Made by a program: the position numbers and the translations under genes. Positions 11,755-23,790 of a stretch of DNA of 64,000 bases are shown one piece after another. Under the pieces are notes generated by a model that was not told where the DNA came from, searched no databases, and was given only the letters and a program-made list of their open reading frames with translations. How positions within the stretch are numbered: position 1 is the stretch's first letter; each line of letters opens with the position of its first letter. Origin of the DNA: Spongilla lacustris (taxonomy: Eukaryota > Porifera > Demospongiae > Spongillida > Spongillidae); NCBI GenBank assembly GCA_949361645.1, contig OX442420.1, forward strand, positions 8,754,235-8,818,234. Direction: 5' to 3'.

Positions 11755-14088
11755 ATGTCGAGCGAAGACAGCAAACTAAAAGTTTCCGGGTCCCCTTCGA
11801 GTTCCGCCTCCACTGAAGGCGCTGCGAGGCCCAAGCCCAGCCCGTCGGGGTCAGGCGGCGCGGGAAAGGCGCAGAGGTCGAGATTATTTGGAGGGAAACA
11901 AAAGAAAGCATCGCCGTCGAGATCAGAGGAGCGCGGCTCTTCCTCCAAGCGGCGAGAGGTGAGCACACAGCACAACAGCACGTGTTTACTAATAATTTTT
12001 AAAAGTAGTGGCTATACTAATAAAGTGTACAACTTAACTAGGCCTACATCGCGCATACAACATGTTGTGAGATTCCGAAGTCCTAATTTTTTAGCCTTGT
12101 CTAGTACCATAATTAATACTTAATACTTAATACCCAGTGTACAAAGGCAATTGACCCCATGTCTCACACATAATAATGACATCTCAGGTGAGGACTGTAG
12201 GAGGGTGAGCATTATTGATGAACGTACACCTAAATGATTCCACCTCAATAATTCACAACAGACAAATTACTGCTGTTTTAATTTATTGCAATGCACACAT
12301 CACACCACACACACATACATGTACACACACCACACTTTTATACATATACACACATCACACCACACACATCACACCACACCACATCACACCACATCACACC
12401 ACATCACATCACACATCGCACCACACACATCATACGTCGCACCACACACATTATACGTCACACCACACATCATACGTCACACCACACATCATACCACACC
12501 ACACACCTCACACCACACACCATACCACACACACTCCACACACACCACACCACACACCACAGCAGCCCAAGGATCTCTTGAAGGAGGAGGAGGAAGCCTT
12601 ATATGCACTGCTGACTGCCAAGCTGAATGAGAAAGTGTCCCTGGAGGCGGAGCTTGATGCCATGAGGGAGGAGCTAAGAAAGGAACAGGAAGAGAAGTCA
12701 CACCAGTTGTCGGCCAGCACAGACAGATTAAAGACAGAGAAGGAAGAGAAGGAGGAGGCGATGCATCTACTGGAGGCAGAGCTGAGGTCACTGCAAGAGG
12801 CCAAGGCCTCTTACGAGGAACATCTGAAGGAAGAGCAGGAGGAGAAGATGACAGTGAGGGAGAGGTTGGTGCAGGTGGAGGAGGAGCTGGAGAGACACAA
12901 GGGGGAGAAGCTTGCGCTGAGCGGCACCCTGACGAGGGAACGGGAGGACGCCCAACAGCGAATGTCCGATCTGGACTCGAGGCTTAGGGCGGAGCAAGAG
13001 GAGAAGGAACTCCTGAGGCAGAGGCTGGAGGTGGAGCAGAAGAGGCACGAGGTGGAGAAGTCCATCTACGAGAGCGAAACCAAAAAGGAGCAAGCGGAAC
13101 GCGATGCAATGCAAAGGACGCTGGCTGCGAAGGAGTCGGAGCTGACGAGGACGCTGGAGGAGATCGAGGTCCTGGGCACCGGCCTGAAGAAGGAGCAGGA
13201 GGAGAAGCGGGCACAAGTGGCGCTGGGGGAGGCAAGGGTGAGGGTGGAGCAGCAGGAAAAGGAGCTACTGAGGCAGCAGGTGACCTCGCTGGAGGCGGAG
13301 CTGAGGAGGAGTCAGGAGGAGGATGTCCTCCTGGCTGCCCTCACCTGCAAGCTGAAGGAGAAGGCCACCCTCAGGGTGCAGCTGGAGGCCATGAGGGACA
13401 GGCTGGTCAAGGAGAGTGAGGACAAGCTGGAGCAGCTGGCGGCCATGAAGGTCAAGGTAGGGGCCATGGAGGCCGAGAAGGAAGGGCTGAAGAGGGAGGT
13501 GGAGGACATGGGGGTGGAGCTACGCAGGGCGCAGGAAGAGAAGGCGGCCGTGGAGGGAAGCCTTAGGAGGGAGCAGGAAGAGGCACGCATGCTTAGACAG
13601 CAGCTGGAGGTGAAGGAGGCGGAGCTTTGCCAGGTGCACGAGGAGAACGCGGCGCTGTACCGCGAGCTCAAGAAGGAGGAGGGAGAGAAGAAGCAGCTGG
13701 CCCAGCAGGTGCAGGAGGTGAGATATGTGGCAGAGGCCTGGGGACTGTATGGCAGAGGCCTGGGGACTATATGGCAGAGGGGCTGGGGACTATATGGCAG
13801 AGGCCTGGGGACTGTATGGCAGAGGCCTGGGGACTATATAGCAGAGGCCTGGGGACTATATGGCAGAGGCCTGTGGACTAAGGGCTAGTGGATGGTATCT
13901 TTCTTGGAAACTATAACAATTGAAGTGGTTATGTGCACACACGTTGGAATGCGTAATCTTTGGGTGTCATGTGACATCACAAGATATTATGTGACATCAC
14001 CACATAACTCCTTTTCTCTCATACACAGGACCATTCACATACCACTTCTGACCGAGAACAGGCCACACCCACCACAGAACATACTTAA
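11755..14088 (+). CDS. Gene B: long coiled-coil protein, three exons, 472 aa
   Basis: Exons 11755-11958 (68 codons), 12563-13717 (385 codons) and 14029-14088 (19 codons plus TAA), all phase 0 with GT-AG introns. The acceptor of exon 2 could be 3 bp later (CAGCAG). Residues 1-68 are Ser/Gly/Pro/Lys-rich and disordered. Residues 69-453 are one continuous Glu/Lys/Leu heptad coiled coil with internal repeats: the KEEEEALYALLTAKLNEK-like segment at its start recurs as EEDVLLAALTCKLKEK about two thirds through, and EEQEEK-type motifs recur many times. The short tail is Thr/His-rich. No motor, membrane or catalytic domain is seen. Likely role: a structural or tethering coiled coil. The exact family cannot be named, since such sequences match many proteins by composition. 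Confidence 0.75.
12289..12560. repeat. CA/CACACCA-rich tract before gene B exon 2
   Basis: About 270 bp of CACACCACA/CATCACACCA units run right up to the exon 2 acceptor. False His/Thr-rich reading frames arise from it. It appears to have replaced the ordinary intron 3' end. Confidence 0.85.
13727..13878. repeat. 22-bp minisatellite at the start of gene B intron 2
   Basis: Seven units of GGCAGAGGCCTGGGGACTAT plus AT begin about 10 bp after the exon 2 donor. Reading through it would add a repetitive Trp/Gly tail, but a normal GTGAGA donor and an in-phase third exon argue for splicing. Confidence 0.85.
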
Positions 14089-14764
14089 GCATGCAACAGG
14101 TTTGGTTTTATCTCATTTTAACCACACCCCTTTTTAAATGCCATCAGTTCTTATATTTTTATTTTGTATGTATTTCATTTCATTTATTGACTACTGGGAA
14201 TATATACAACATGTCTGCCAAATGCACCAGTGTTGCATGTACCTTGTACATGCGATACAATGTGTTGCTATGGCAACGAGCAGTGGTAAATTGGGTGAGA
14301 ACAGATGTTTTCTGAACAATGCCTGCCTGCGGCCTGCATGGCTCCCTTTGTTGTCAACCTGGCTCCACATCACTGCAAACTAAGTGCCCCACCTGCCTTA
14401 ACTACATACAGCTTATATAATTATTAGATCCTCCTGCCCCACCCCTTCATCCTTTCCCCCCCCCCCCCCCCCCCCTTTATCCTCCTGCCACACCCCTTTA
14501 CTCTCCACCCTGCAATCCCTTGGTTACTGGACCAGTTGAGAAATGTCGTCATTGATGCAAATGATTGTATATGACAAAAGTCTGAACTGAAAGCTGCATC
14601 AAAAGCTGATTGGTGTATAGTGGTGATGGGTGCAAGTCAATCTGGTACATGATGAATTCTCAATAAGAGACTGCAACCTGCATGTGTTAAATGGAGCAGT
14701 AAGCTGCAATGCATGGTGCAGCCACATCACAAGCTACAGGTCGTAAACTATAATGCAATTCCAA

Positions 14765-14950
14765 CCCCACACATGTGAGTACCACACCCACACATGTGAT
14801 TATCACATGTGAGTACCACACCCACACATGTGAGTACCACACCCACACATGTGAGTGCCACACCCACACATGTGAGTACCACACCCACACATGTGAGTAC
14901 CACACCCACACATGTGAGTACCACACCCACACATGTGAGTACCACACTCA
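14765..14950. repeat. 21-bp minisatellite, copy A (about 9 units)
   Basis: The unit is CATGTGAGTACCACACCCAC plus A. The same unit is expanded to about 50 copies in copy B (26,632-27,690). Confidence 0.95.
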
Positions 14951-15055
14951 TCCCTGCATTGGATGTAAGGCATAAATACACAGATGCATGTATAAGGCGG
15001 ACTGGGGTGGGCACTATATGGAAGTAATTTGACTACTACTTCAACAAAGGACTTA

Positions 15056-15271
15056 GGTCCGGCACACACGAGGCGATATCGCTGGCAACTAGTCACCAGG
15101 AACAGTCATAAGCGATATCGTCTAGTGTGTGCGTGTACATGTATGTTGCTGGCGACATTTGTCGCTAGCAACATGTCGCCCGAAGTTGAGCACTGCTCTA
15201 CTTTCAAGCGACAACTTCAAACAAACCGCAGCGACTAGTTGCCAGAGATATCGCCTCGTGTGTGCCGGGCC
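15056..15271. mobile_element. 216-bp Harbinger-like MITE
   Basis: The terminal inverted repeats are about 38 bp with two mismatches, starting GGTCCGGCACACACGAGGCG and GGCCCGGCACACACGAGGCG. TTA flanks both ends. The paralogous site in copy B (near 27,796) lacks it and reads straight through. A 3-bp TTA/TAA target and G-rich TIR ends are typical of PIF/Harbinger elements. It has no coding capacity. Inner shorter inverted repeats (GTTGCTGGCGACA against TGTCGCTAGCAAC) give a multi-stem fold. Confidence 0.8.
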
Positions 15272-15294
15272 TTATGGCAATGAACAAGTTGTAG

Positions 15295-17022
15295 AGATAG
15301 GTGGGTGTGTACATGTGGTAGTGACAGGTGGGTGTGTACATGTGGTAGTGATAGGTGGGTGTGTACATGTGGTAGTGATAGGTGGGTGTGTACATGTGGT
15401 AGTGATAGGTGGGTGTGTACATGTGGTAGAGATAGGTGGGTGTGTACATGTGGTAGTGATAGGTGGGTGTGTACATGTGGTAGTGATAGGTGGGTGTGTA
15501 CATGTGGTAGTGATAGGTGGGTGTGTACATGTGGTAGTGATAGGTGGGTGTGTACATGTGGTAGAGATAGGTGGGTGTGTACATGTGGTAGTGATAGGTG
15601 GGTGTGTACATGTGGTAGTATAGGTGGGTGTGTACATGTTGTAGTGATAGGTGGGTGTGTACATGTGGTAGTGATAGGTGGGTGTGTACATGTGGTAGTG
15701 ATAGGTGGGTGTGTACATGTGGTAGTGATAAGTGGGTGTGTACATGTGGTAGTGACAGGTGGGTGTGTACATGTGGTAGTGATAGGTGGGTGTGTACATG
15801 TGGTAGTGACAGGTGGGTGTGTACACGTAGTGACAGGTGGGTGTGTACATGTGGTAGTGATAGGTGGGTGTGTACATGTGGTAGTGATAGGTGGGTGTGT
15901 ACATGTGGTAGTGACAGGTGGGTGTGTACATGTGGTAGTGATAGGTGGGTGTGTACATGTGGTAGTGATAGGTGGGTGTGTACATGTGGTAGTGATAGGT
16001 GGGTGTGTACATGTGGTAGTGATAGGTGGGTGTGTACATGTGGTAGTGATAGGTGGGTGTGTACATGTGGTAGTGATAGGTAGGTGTGTACATGTGGTAT
16101 TGACAGGTGGGTGTGTACATGTGGTAGTGATAGGTGGGTGTGTACATGTGGTAGTGATAGGTGGGTGTGTACATGTGGTAGTGATAGGTGGGTGTGTACA
16201 TGTGGTAGTGATAGGTAGGTGTGTACATGTGGTATTGACAGGTGGGTGTGTACATGTGGTAGTGGTAGGTGGGTGTGTACATGTGGTAGTGATAGGTGGG
16301 TGTGTACATGTGGTAGTGATAGGTGGGTGTGTACATGTGGTAGTGATGGTGTGTACATGTGGTAGTGATAGGTGGGTGTGTACATGTGGTAGTGATAGGT
16401 GGGTGTGTACATGTGGTAGTGATAGGTGGGTGTGTACATGTGGTAGTGATAGGTGGGTGTGTACATGTGGTAGTGATAGGTGGGTGTGTACATGTGGTAG
16501 TGATAGGTGGGTGTGTACATGTGGTTGTGATAGGTGGGTGTGTACATGTGGTAGTGATAGGTGGGTGTGTACATGTGGTAGTGATAGGTGGGTGTGTACA
16601 TGTGGTAGTGATAGGTGGGTGTGTACATGTGGTAGTGATAGGTGGGTGTGTACATGTGGTAGTGATAGGTGGGTGTGTACATGTGGTAGTGATAGGTGGG
16701 TGTGTACATGTGGTAGTGATAGGTGGGTGTGTACATGTGGTAGTGATAGGTGGGTGTGTACATGTGGTAGTGATAGGTGGGTGTGTACATGTGGTAGTGA
16801 TAGGTGGGTGTGTACATGTGGTAGTGATAGGTGGGTGTGTACATGTGGTAGTGGTAGGTGGGTGTGTACATGTGGTAGTGATAGGTGGGTGTGTACATGT
16901 GGTAGTGATAGGTGGGTGTGTACATGTGGTAGTGGTAGGTGGGTGTGTACATGTGGTAGTGGTAGGTGGGTGTGTACATGTGGTAGTGATAGGTGGGTGT
17001 GTACATGTGGTAGTGACAGGTG
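15295..17022. repeat. 27-bp minisatellite, copy A (about 64 units)
   Basis: The unit is GTGATAGGTGGGTGTGTACA plus TGTGGTA. Variants alternate GATAGG/GACAGG/GGTAGG, and a few units are shortened, near 15,619, 15,826 and 16,346. Divisibility by 3 keeps five frames open, which creates false proteins of up to 611 codons. Confidence 0.95.
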
Positions 17023-17402
17023 GTGCTTATGTGTGGCACAGAGTGTTCAAGTATTTATGTGTATGTTATGTGATATGTTATGTTATAAGTGATACATAAT
17101 ACATGCGATATGACTTCTGTAATGGTAACCATGTACATGCATGCATGTCAAATTATGAGCAATACTGTTGGCATCCATGTGCATGTATGTATGGCAACAT
17201 GGCATCACTATGGTAACATGTCATAACTATGGCAACATGTCATAACTATGGCAACATGTCATAACTATGGTAACACTGCATGCGTAGGTGACCATAGTAA
17301 TGTAAGGGCTCAATGGGCTGCCTTTAAGAAAAGTCACGTGTATCATATAGGCCTATGTACATGTATATATGTGTGTGTAGGTGGTCCATGTGTGTACTTA
17401 GT

Positions 17403-17530
17403 TATCAGGACCCACTACCTATGTAGGATTGGCTTCAGATAATTTGGCTTTAGCGAGCGTGGTTTTCGATCGAGCGTTTTAAAACGGTAACGAAGCGTTG
17501 CCTTTACTCGCCAGCTCGTATATAATCTAT
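17403..17530 (+). repeat. Partial copy of the interspersed repeat of 54,407
   Basis: Starts TATCAGGACCCACTACCTAT and includes TTTAGCGAGCGT, matching the first part of 54,407-54,650 and of the inverted copy at 2,986-3,235; it diverges afterwards. Confidence 0.5.
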
Positions 17531-17544
17531 CACAAACATAACAG

Positions 17545-17823
17545 ATGTGCACATATAACGCAGGGATATTGGATTGGAAACGGTTCCGTAATCTACGTGT
17601 ACCGGAAAGCCATCCGTGTTGCGCCTACATGGATTCTGAATTGGTGAGTTTGCTGTTGACTCGGACGAATATGACATGGATGCTGATCCCAGTGGACGGG
17701 TTTCATGGGTGTAGTTCAAAGCTTTCAGATCTGTTGTACGGGAAGTTGTTCAGGAGATTTCGTTACTCGAAGCTTAAGCGATCCGAACGCTTTAACAGGC
17801 TTATACATTGCTTTCAAAAGTAA
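17545..17823 (+). other. 92-codon open frame, doubtful
   Basis: An ATG-initiated frame of 92 codons with several Cys and a basic C-terminal stretch. A GTGAGT donor-like site lies inside it after MDSEL. It is followed by a hairpin repeat and matches no family known to me. Its position right after an interspersed repeat suggests transposon debris. Confidence 0.2.
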
Positions 17824-17932
17824 AGCTTGACTGATCCCATTAGTAAAACCTGCCTTTTAATTAGAAAGAAACCAACTTACCAAGTGTAGCTTTTCGTTTC
17901 TGCACCATAAGGGATTTTTTGTACTGCAGACG

Positions 17933-18034
17933 CATGTTATTGATTACATGTATGAATTATATCATTCGTTACCCATCGCTATTAGCGATGGGTAACGAAT
18001 GATATAATACTTACATATAATCAATAACATGCGT
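17933..18034. repeat. Long hairpin, about 47-bp arms
   Basis: Near-perfect inverted arms run from ACGCATGTTATTGATTACAT to its complement, meeting at ACCCATCGCTATTAGCGATG with almost no loop. It could be a tiny foldback transposon or a small-RNA precursor. Confidence 0.8.
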
Positions 18035-18083
18035 TATTGCGCTAATCAGTATACTGTATACACATTACAGCTCAGATCTACTG

Positions 18084-18290
18084 ATGCTTTGCGCACGAGC
18101 AACCCCAGGATTGTCCTGATCTATGCTTTGCGCACGAGCAATCCCAGGATTGTCCTGATCTATGCTTTGCGCACGAGCAATCCCAGGATTGCGCGGCCAA
18201 TCCATGCATGGCGGATTGTACCACAAACCATGGATCCAGGGTTTGCGCAGGACAATCCCGGCATTGCGCAAATCCACGCTTTGCGCGTAT
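18084..18290. repeat. 39-bp tandem repeat (3 units) with inverted partner
   Basis: Three units begin TGCTTTGCGCACGAGCAAYC and include CCAGGATTGTCCTGAT. The following 90 bp carry CAGGACAATCCCGG in the reverse sense, so the whole block can fold. Confidence 0.7.
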
Positions 18291-18326
18291 AATGTTACAT
18301 AATCATACCGACACGCAGTCTTAAGT

Positions 18327-18432
18327 GTTTTTTTTTTTTTTTTTTTTTTTTTTTGGAAAACAAATGAATATAGTTTACAATCCAACACACGAAAGCGATA
18401 TATTCCCCCCGCCCCCCCCCCCCCCCCCCCCC
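18327..18432. repeat. Poly-T (27) and poly-C (about 28) runs
   Basis: Two homopolymers 50 bp apart. Lengths in such runs are unreliable in any assembly. Confidence 0.8.
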
Positions 18433-19105
18433 GTTACGTATTTTATATCTACTGCACCCATTCCTATGGGGACCGTTAATCAATGATTAATCATTAATGG
18501 CGCCCGGAAGGCCTATATAGCCCTGGGGCCCGTGCCAGCTCTCGACGGCCCCACAAATCTTGGTACATGTATAGGCTTGTCACCCTACCACCCGACCAAA
18601 TGCAGTGGTGGGGCCCGCCCGACTAGGCAGAAGGAACCATAGCATTGAAGAGTTTTCTCGAATTCTCGTTGCTATCCATGGGTGCAGGCTCTAGTTAGTA
18701 ATCCGGATATCGCTTGATGTATAAATAAACACAAATTCGGCTGGGGCTAGATTATTTAGACAAATAATCTATGACCCCACTGTCTGAGGAAGCTATATCA
18801 GGGCTCCCCCTGTCCCCCTTGCCTGTTACGGAAGGGGGCACGCCCCCTCACCGCGTAGAAGTTAGCCGCACATTCTTCAGCCGCACATTCCAGACAATTC
18901 AACGCATTAGGGCGCGCGCGCGGAATGAATACGCTTAGAAAAGCAATCAGTACAGTGCAGTGCTATATGTACCAGCAGGTACACAGTACTTAGTTACAGC
19001 CCAAGCAAGTGAAATCAGCCAGGCTTATTGATGCTGTCCCCAACAGACCATAGAATCTCGAAGCCAGTACTACTGTGCATGTCTTGTTAAAAAAAAAAAA
19101 AAACA

Positions 19106-20335
19106 CCCCCATTCAACCATGTCTAGCTGTCATTCTGCCCGAGCCAAGGTCTTGACCAGATGAGTCAGTGATAAATCTCCGTGTTTGCACTCTACATACA
19201 AGTAGCTATGCATACCTGACTCAGCTTGGAGTGTCACATGACTTGAATCACACCCCCTTGAGGACCATGACTGTCACTATGTCTCAGCTAAGGTGAGTGG
19301 GTCAGTCTATCCCTAGGAGAGCATTGGACCTCAGAGTTGGCACTCTACACACATGTAGCTGTGCATGCCTGACTCTACTGAGTGTGTCACATGACTTGAA
19401 CCACACCCCCTTGAGGACCATGACTGTCACTATGTCTCAGCTAAGGTGAGTGGGTCAGTCTATTCCCAGGAGAGCATTGGACCTCGGAGTTTGCACTCTA
19501 CACACATGTAGCTATGCATGGTTGACTGTTCTGAGTGTGTCACATGACTTGAACCACACCCCCTTGAGGACCATGACTGTCACTATGTCTCAGCTAAGGT
19601 GAGTGAGTCAGTCTATCCCCAGGAGAGCATTGGACCTCGGAGTTTGCACTCTACACACATGTAGCTGTGCATGTTTGACAATCTTGAGTGTGTCACATGA
19701 CTTGAGCCACACCCCCTTGAGGACCATGCCTGTCACTCTGTCCCAGCCAAGGTGAGTGGGTCAGTCTATCCACAGGAGAGCATTGGACCTCGGAGTTTGC
19801 ACTTTTCACACATGTAACCGTGCATGCTTGACTCTACTGAGTGTGTCACATGACTTGAACCACACCCCCTTGAGGACCATGCCTGTCACTATGTCTCAGC
19901 TATGGTGAGTGGGTCAGTCTATCCCCAGGAGAACATTGGACCTCTGAGTTTGCACTCTTCACACATGTAGCTGTGCATACCTGACTCTACTGAGTGTGTC
20001 ACATGACTTGAACCACACCCCCTTGAGGACCATGCCTGTCACTATGTCTCAGCTATGGTGAGTGGGTCAGTCTATCCCCAGGAGAACATTGGACCTCTGA
20101 GTTTGCACTCTTCACACATGTAGCTGTGCATACCTGACTCTACTGAGTGTGTCACATGACTTGAACCACACCCCCTTGAGGACCATGACTGTCACTATGT
20201 CTCAGCTAAGGTGAGTGGGTCAGTCTATCCCCAAGAGAGGAATGGACCTCTGAGTTTGCACTCTTCACACATGTAGCTGTGCATACCTGACTCTACTGAG
20301 TGTATCACATGACTTGAACCACCACACCCCCTTGA
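19106..20335 (+). repeat. Left subterminal array of 154-bp units
   Basis: About eight tandem units, each with ACTTGAACCACACCCCCTTG, a CTAAGGTGAGTGGGTCAG segment and CACACATGTAGCTGTGCAT. The first unit is the most diverged. Each contains an AAGGTGAGT perfect splice-donor-like sequence on the plus strand. Confidence 0.9.
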
Positions 20336-20947
20336 GGTATCATCATACACATTCATGCACTGTTAATTATACTGTAGTGTGTTTCAGTTACAACATGTAT
20401 GCTCCAGACTACAACCTGCATATGAACTGTGTGCATTTGTGGTAAGTAGTACAACATTTCACTGATATGGATATAGTTATTTATCAAATTTGCAGGTTCA
20501 TCATGGAAGGCACACTGATACAGGACACTGTAAATTACAATTACAGTTAAATACGTAATATTTATTTTAATTACTATTAGATATGTGTACTGTGAGAAGC
20601 AAGGACAAGTGTATTCAGTACAGTGACACTTCTGTTAATGTCATAGCATCATTTGCTCACATTTCATCTTGTGAAATTCAGAATTGGATATAAGGGCAAG
20701 GAATATGACTAAATTTATATAAAACACAGGACAATACTTGCATTGCAATATATACAACTTCTATGACTTATGTAAGTGTCAAAACTAAATAAATAACTGC
20801 AAATTGTCCGTTTAGGCTACACTTCAGAGAGTGGATATCAATCACGACCCAAGTCAAAAGTGCATTGTATGTTTAAGGCAAATCTGTAACAATATTTTTT
20901 ATGGATTCCATTGAAGGATTATGCTGGCTTACCATTGCACGTAGCAA

Positions 20948-22016
20948 GTGAAGTATAGCACATGGGACATGTTGTGCACAAATATCAGTTTAATAAGCCA
21001 CAAATGTGTACAGTTAATGTCCAAGATACCACATCCACATCGGTCTTTTCAACTTGAAAGGCAAGATCTCACTAGACTGATGTCTGGTGAATGTCTTGAT
21101 TCAAAGGTAAGTTTATTTCCATGTCATGCTCACTTAAAAGAGAATTATATACCACAGGTAATTTCAGCCTACATGACATTATTGCAGACTACAGCAGTGA
21201 AGGTTAGCAATTTGCTGCCATTTTTAATTTAATTCTATAGATTATATTCAGATGGGCAAGAAGATCATCTGCTTTGATCCAACATTTTTGTTTGTGCTTA
21301 AGGCTAAAGGATACCCAGCAGTTGGAAGACATACCAAGGTTGCAATAATATAACTGAATGTTGCAGTTTATAGTAAAAAAATATTGTTAGGGAGAAAACA
21401 TTCTGAAATGTGACAAACTTTTTTCCCCAATACACAAGCCTCAACACTGGAGTTTACTGGTTAAGTATTGTACTGTTCCAAAAATACAGTTAGTTACACA
21501 AATATCATTCCATCTTTACAGATTGTATGCCCCAGTGACAGAACCATCACTAGTATAGATTCATTACATTTTGGTGATACAGATTCAGTGAACTGGATAT
21601 GGTGAGCACCACAGCTAGCTAGGCACTTTGTCCCCTCATCAGTTGCAAAATATACCAACACCCATTCATGAAGGTTATACTTGTGTGCCGAAGTACAATA
21701 TCGCCTAAAGGAGCATCTTTGCAGTGATGAGTGGAAGTTCAGTGATTCAGTGGTAATAAGGAGCTGTTGTATGGGAGTGTTACCATAATTTATTTCTAAT
21801 TACAGTCCAGTTCACTTTCAATGCAAGAGAACTCAACAGACTGTGGCGTTTTTGTGTGCTTTGTAAGTCCCATAACTAGTTGTATTGTCTAAACGTTTTA
21901 CTTTGTACTGATTGATCTTAACATTAAAAAATCACATTTCTATATGTAATACATGTAGTAAATTAATTTCATTTTCTTTCTAGGCAGCAAGACTAAACCT
22001 GGAAAATTCACATTAA
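20948..22016 (+). CDS. C48 Ulp1/SENP-like cysteine protease, spliced
   Basis: Ulp1-family enzymes cut SUMO or related modifiers from proteins through a His-Asp-Gln-Cys site. Reconstructed exons: about 20948-21106, 21252-21338, 21439-21459, 21522-21601, 21674-21752, 21806-21862 and from 21984. All are GT-AG and phases agree throughout. The order follows the family: LTRLMSGECLDSK (entry helix), FDPTFLFVLKAKGYPAVGRH, QHWSLL (catalytic His, in a 21-bp microexon), ITSIDSLH (Asp), then MQENSTDCGVFVCF (Gln and Cys). The last exon reads AARLNLENSH then TAA, about 30 residues before the usual domain end; open sequence resembling the missing helix follows, so this may be a premature stop. The start is uncertain (ATG at 20948 or 21017). 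The gene lies within the transposon-like unit. A transferred or captured protease domain is likely. Confidence 0.7.
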
Positions 22017-22383
22017 TTTCACAATCAGGTATGACAAGATATACTGGGTTTTATGGTCTTAATCAGTGTCCAACAGGAAATGATGAATAGATTTCGACTG
22101 CAAATGGATCTATTATGTAATCATCAGAACCTTGATGTTAAAAACTCAGGTCTGAATAAGCAATTGACTTTGAAACCATAATAAATCTTTTTGTTTCAGA
22201 AATTGAACATTGCAAAATTGATACTGCAGCAAAGATTGGTATGTTAACAAAGCATGTTTTTTGAAATTCATTGCTCTGTAATCCTTTTAGAACAGCATTT
22301 TGGTGATGATGTTATCAGACACATGGAAGAAGTTAACAGTGATAACAGATAAGCAAAAGAAAACATGGCTACTTCATTTAAGA

Positions 22384-22962
22384 TTATATTGATTTGGCTA
22401 GCTAGTGATGGTGGCTGTCATATACTTGAAGTTGAAACTGATGATAATACCAATAAGGATGAACCAGTTTTCTACACTGATTGGATATTCTGGTGCCTAA
22501 TTTCATCAATGGACCTGATCCGAATGACATTTTTGCACTAAGATGGGGAAAAGACCTGTATATGAGGAACTTTCTAAACTTGAAAAGAAAAACCTTACAG
22601 TAAGCCAAGTTATAATGCAAATCACTTGACTGGTTTAAAAACACAATAGGTGCTAGAAATCTTTTACTACTTACAACAAGTTGAAAGTGATGTGAAACAA
22701 CAAACATCCTTATTATTGTCAACATTAAACAAACTTGTTATTTGGCCAGAGGTAGTACCCTTTATCAACCGTTTTCCCTCATACATCGGTACTTTCCATG
22801 CAGATTGTAGTAGCTCTACTGATGAAGACCTTCCATATGGAGAGACAAACTGCCATACATCACTTTCTCGACCGCAGTTTGCCTCTAATGAAATATTTCA
22901 GTTTACATATTCATTACTTACATTATGCTGTTTTTTTAGGCAGACTCAGAAAACTGACTAAT
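22384..22962 (+). other. Unrecognised coding-like segment inside the transposon
   Basis: Several plus-strand open pieces look exonic. One encodes PNFINGPDPNDIFALRWGKD and continues to a CAG. Another, after an AG at 22,650, encodes LEIFYYLQQVESDVKQQTS up to GAG|GTAGTA. A third runs from 22,755 to a stop near 22,961. They do not join in one clean frame. I do not recognise the protein; it may be a decayed second gene of the element. Confidence 0.35.
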
Positions 22963-23029
22963 TAATAATGTACCACAAATGTCACATAGTCATGCTCCAT
23001 AATAACCAACCTTGGTAGGTACAGAGTGA

Positions 23030-23790
23030 CAAGCACGGTCCTTAAGGGTGTGTGGCTCAAGTCATGTGTCACACTCAGTACAGTCAGGCATGCACAGCTG
23101 CATGTGTGCAGGGTGCAAACTCAGATGTCCATTGCTCTCCTGAGGATAGACTGACTCACTCACCTTGGCTGGGACATAGTGACAGGCATGGTCCTCAAGG
23201 GGGTGTGGTTCAAGTAATGTGACACACTCATTAGAGTCAGGGATGCACAGCTACATGTGTGCAGAGTACAAACTCAGATGTCCATTGCTCTCCTGAGGAT
23301 AGACTGACTCACTCACCTTGGCTGGGACATAGTGACAGGCATGGTCCTCAAGGGGGTGTGGTTCAAGTCATGTGACACACTCAGTAGAGTCAGGCATGCA
23401 CAGCTACATGTGTGCAGAGTGCAAACTCTGAGGTTCAATGCTCTCCTGAGGATAGACTGACCCACTCACCTTAGCTGAGACATAGTGACAGTCATGGTCC
23501 TCAAGGGGGTGTGGTTCAAGTCATGTGACACACTCAGTAGAGTCAGGCATGCACAGCTACATGTGTGCAGAGTGCAAACTCTGAGGTTCAATGCTATCCT
23601 GGGGATAGACTGACCCACTCACTTTGGCTGGGACAGAGTGACAGGCATGGTCCTGAAGGGGGTGTGGTTCAAGTTGTTTTACACTGAGGTACAGTCAAAC
23701 ATGCATAGCTACATGTGTGTAGATTGCAAACACAGAGGTCCATTGCTTTCCTGGTGAAAACTGATCCACTAGCCTTGACCAGGCATTATC
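23030..23790 (-). repeat. Right subterminal array, inverted 154-bp units
   Basis: About five units matching the left array on the opposite strand (GGTCCTCAAGGGGGTGTGGT and so on). The inverse layout of the two arrays mirrors the terminal repeats. Confidence 0.9.

Larger units (their letters stand above)
12145..17405. repeat. Segmental duplication, copy A
   Basis: Homologous in order to 25,785-28,680: the start at CAATTGACCCCATGTCTCAC, a GTTGCTATGGCAACGAGC segment, a C-rich block (14,432-14,505), a unique segment, the 21-bp array, a unique segment, the 27-bp array, and a common right flank with repeated CAACATGTCATAACTATGG. Only copy A contains gene B exons 2-3 and the 216-bp MITE at 15,056. 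Confidence 0.85.

Noticed and set aside
12788..13671. Minus-strand Leu- and Ser-rich frames over gene B
   Set aside because: Antisense shadows of the coiled-coil exon.
14765..17022. CRISPR-like arrays
   Set aside because: The repeats are contiguous with no unique spacers, no cas genes are present, and the genome is eukaryotic.
15204..17099. Open frames of up to 611 codons on both strands
   Set aside because: They are translations of the 27-bp minisatellite, which stays open because its unit length is divisible by 3. The same peptide (HYHMYTPTY or its shadows) repeats without variation typical of genes.
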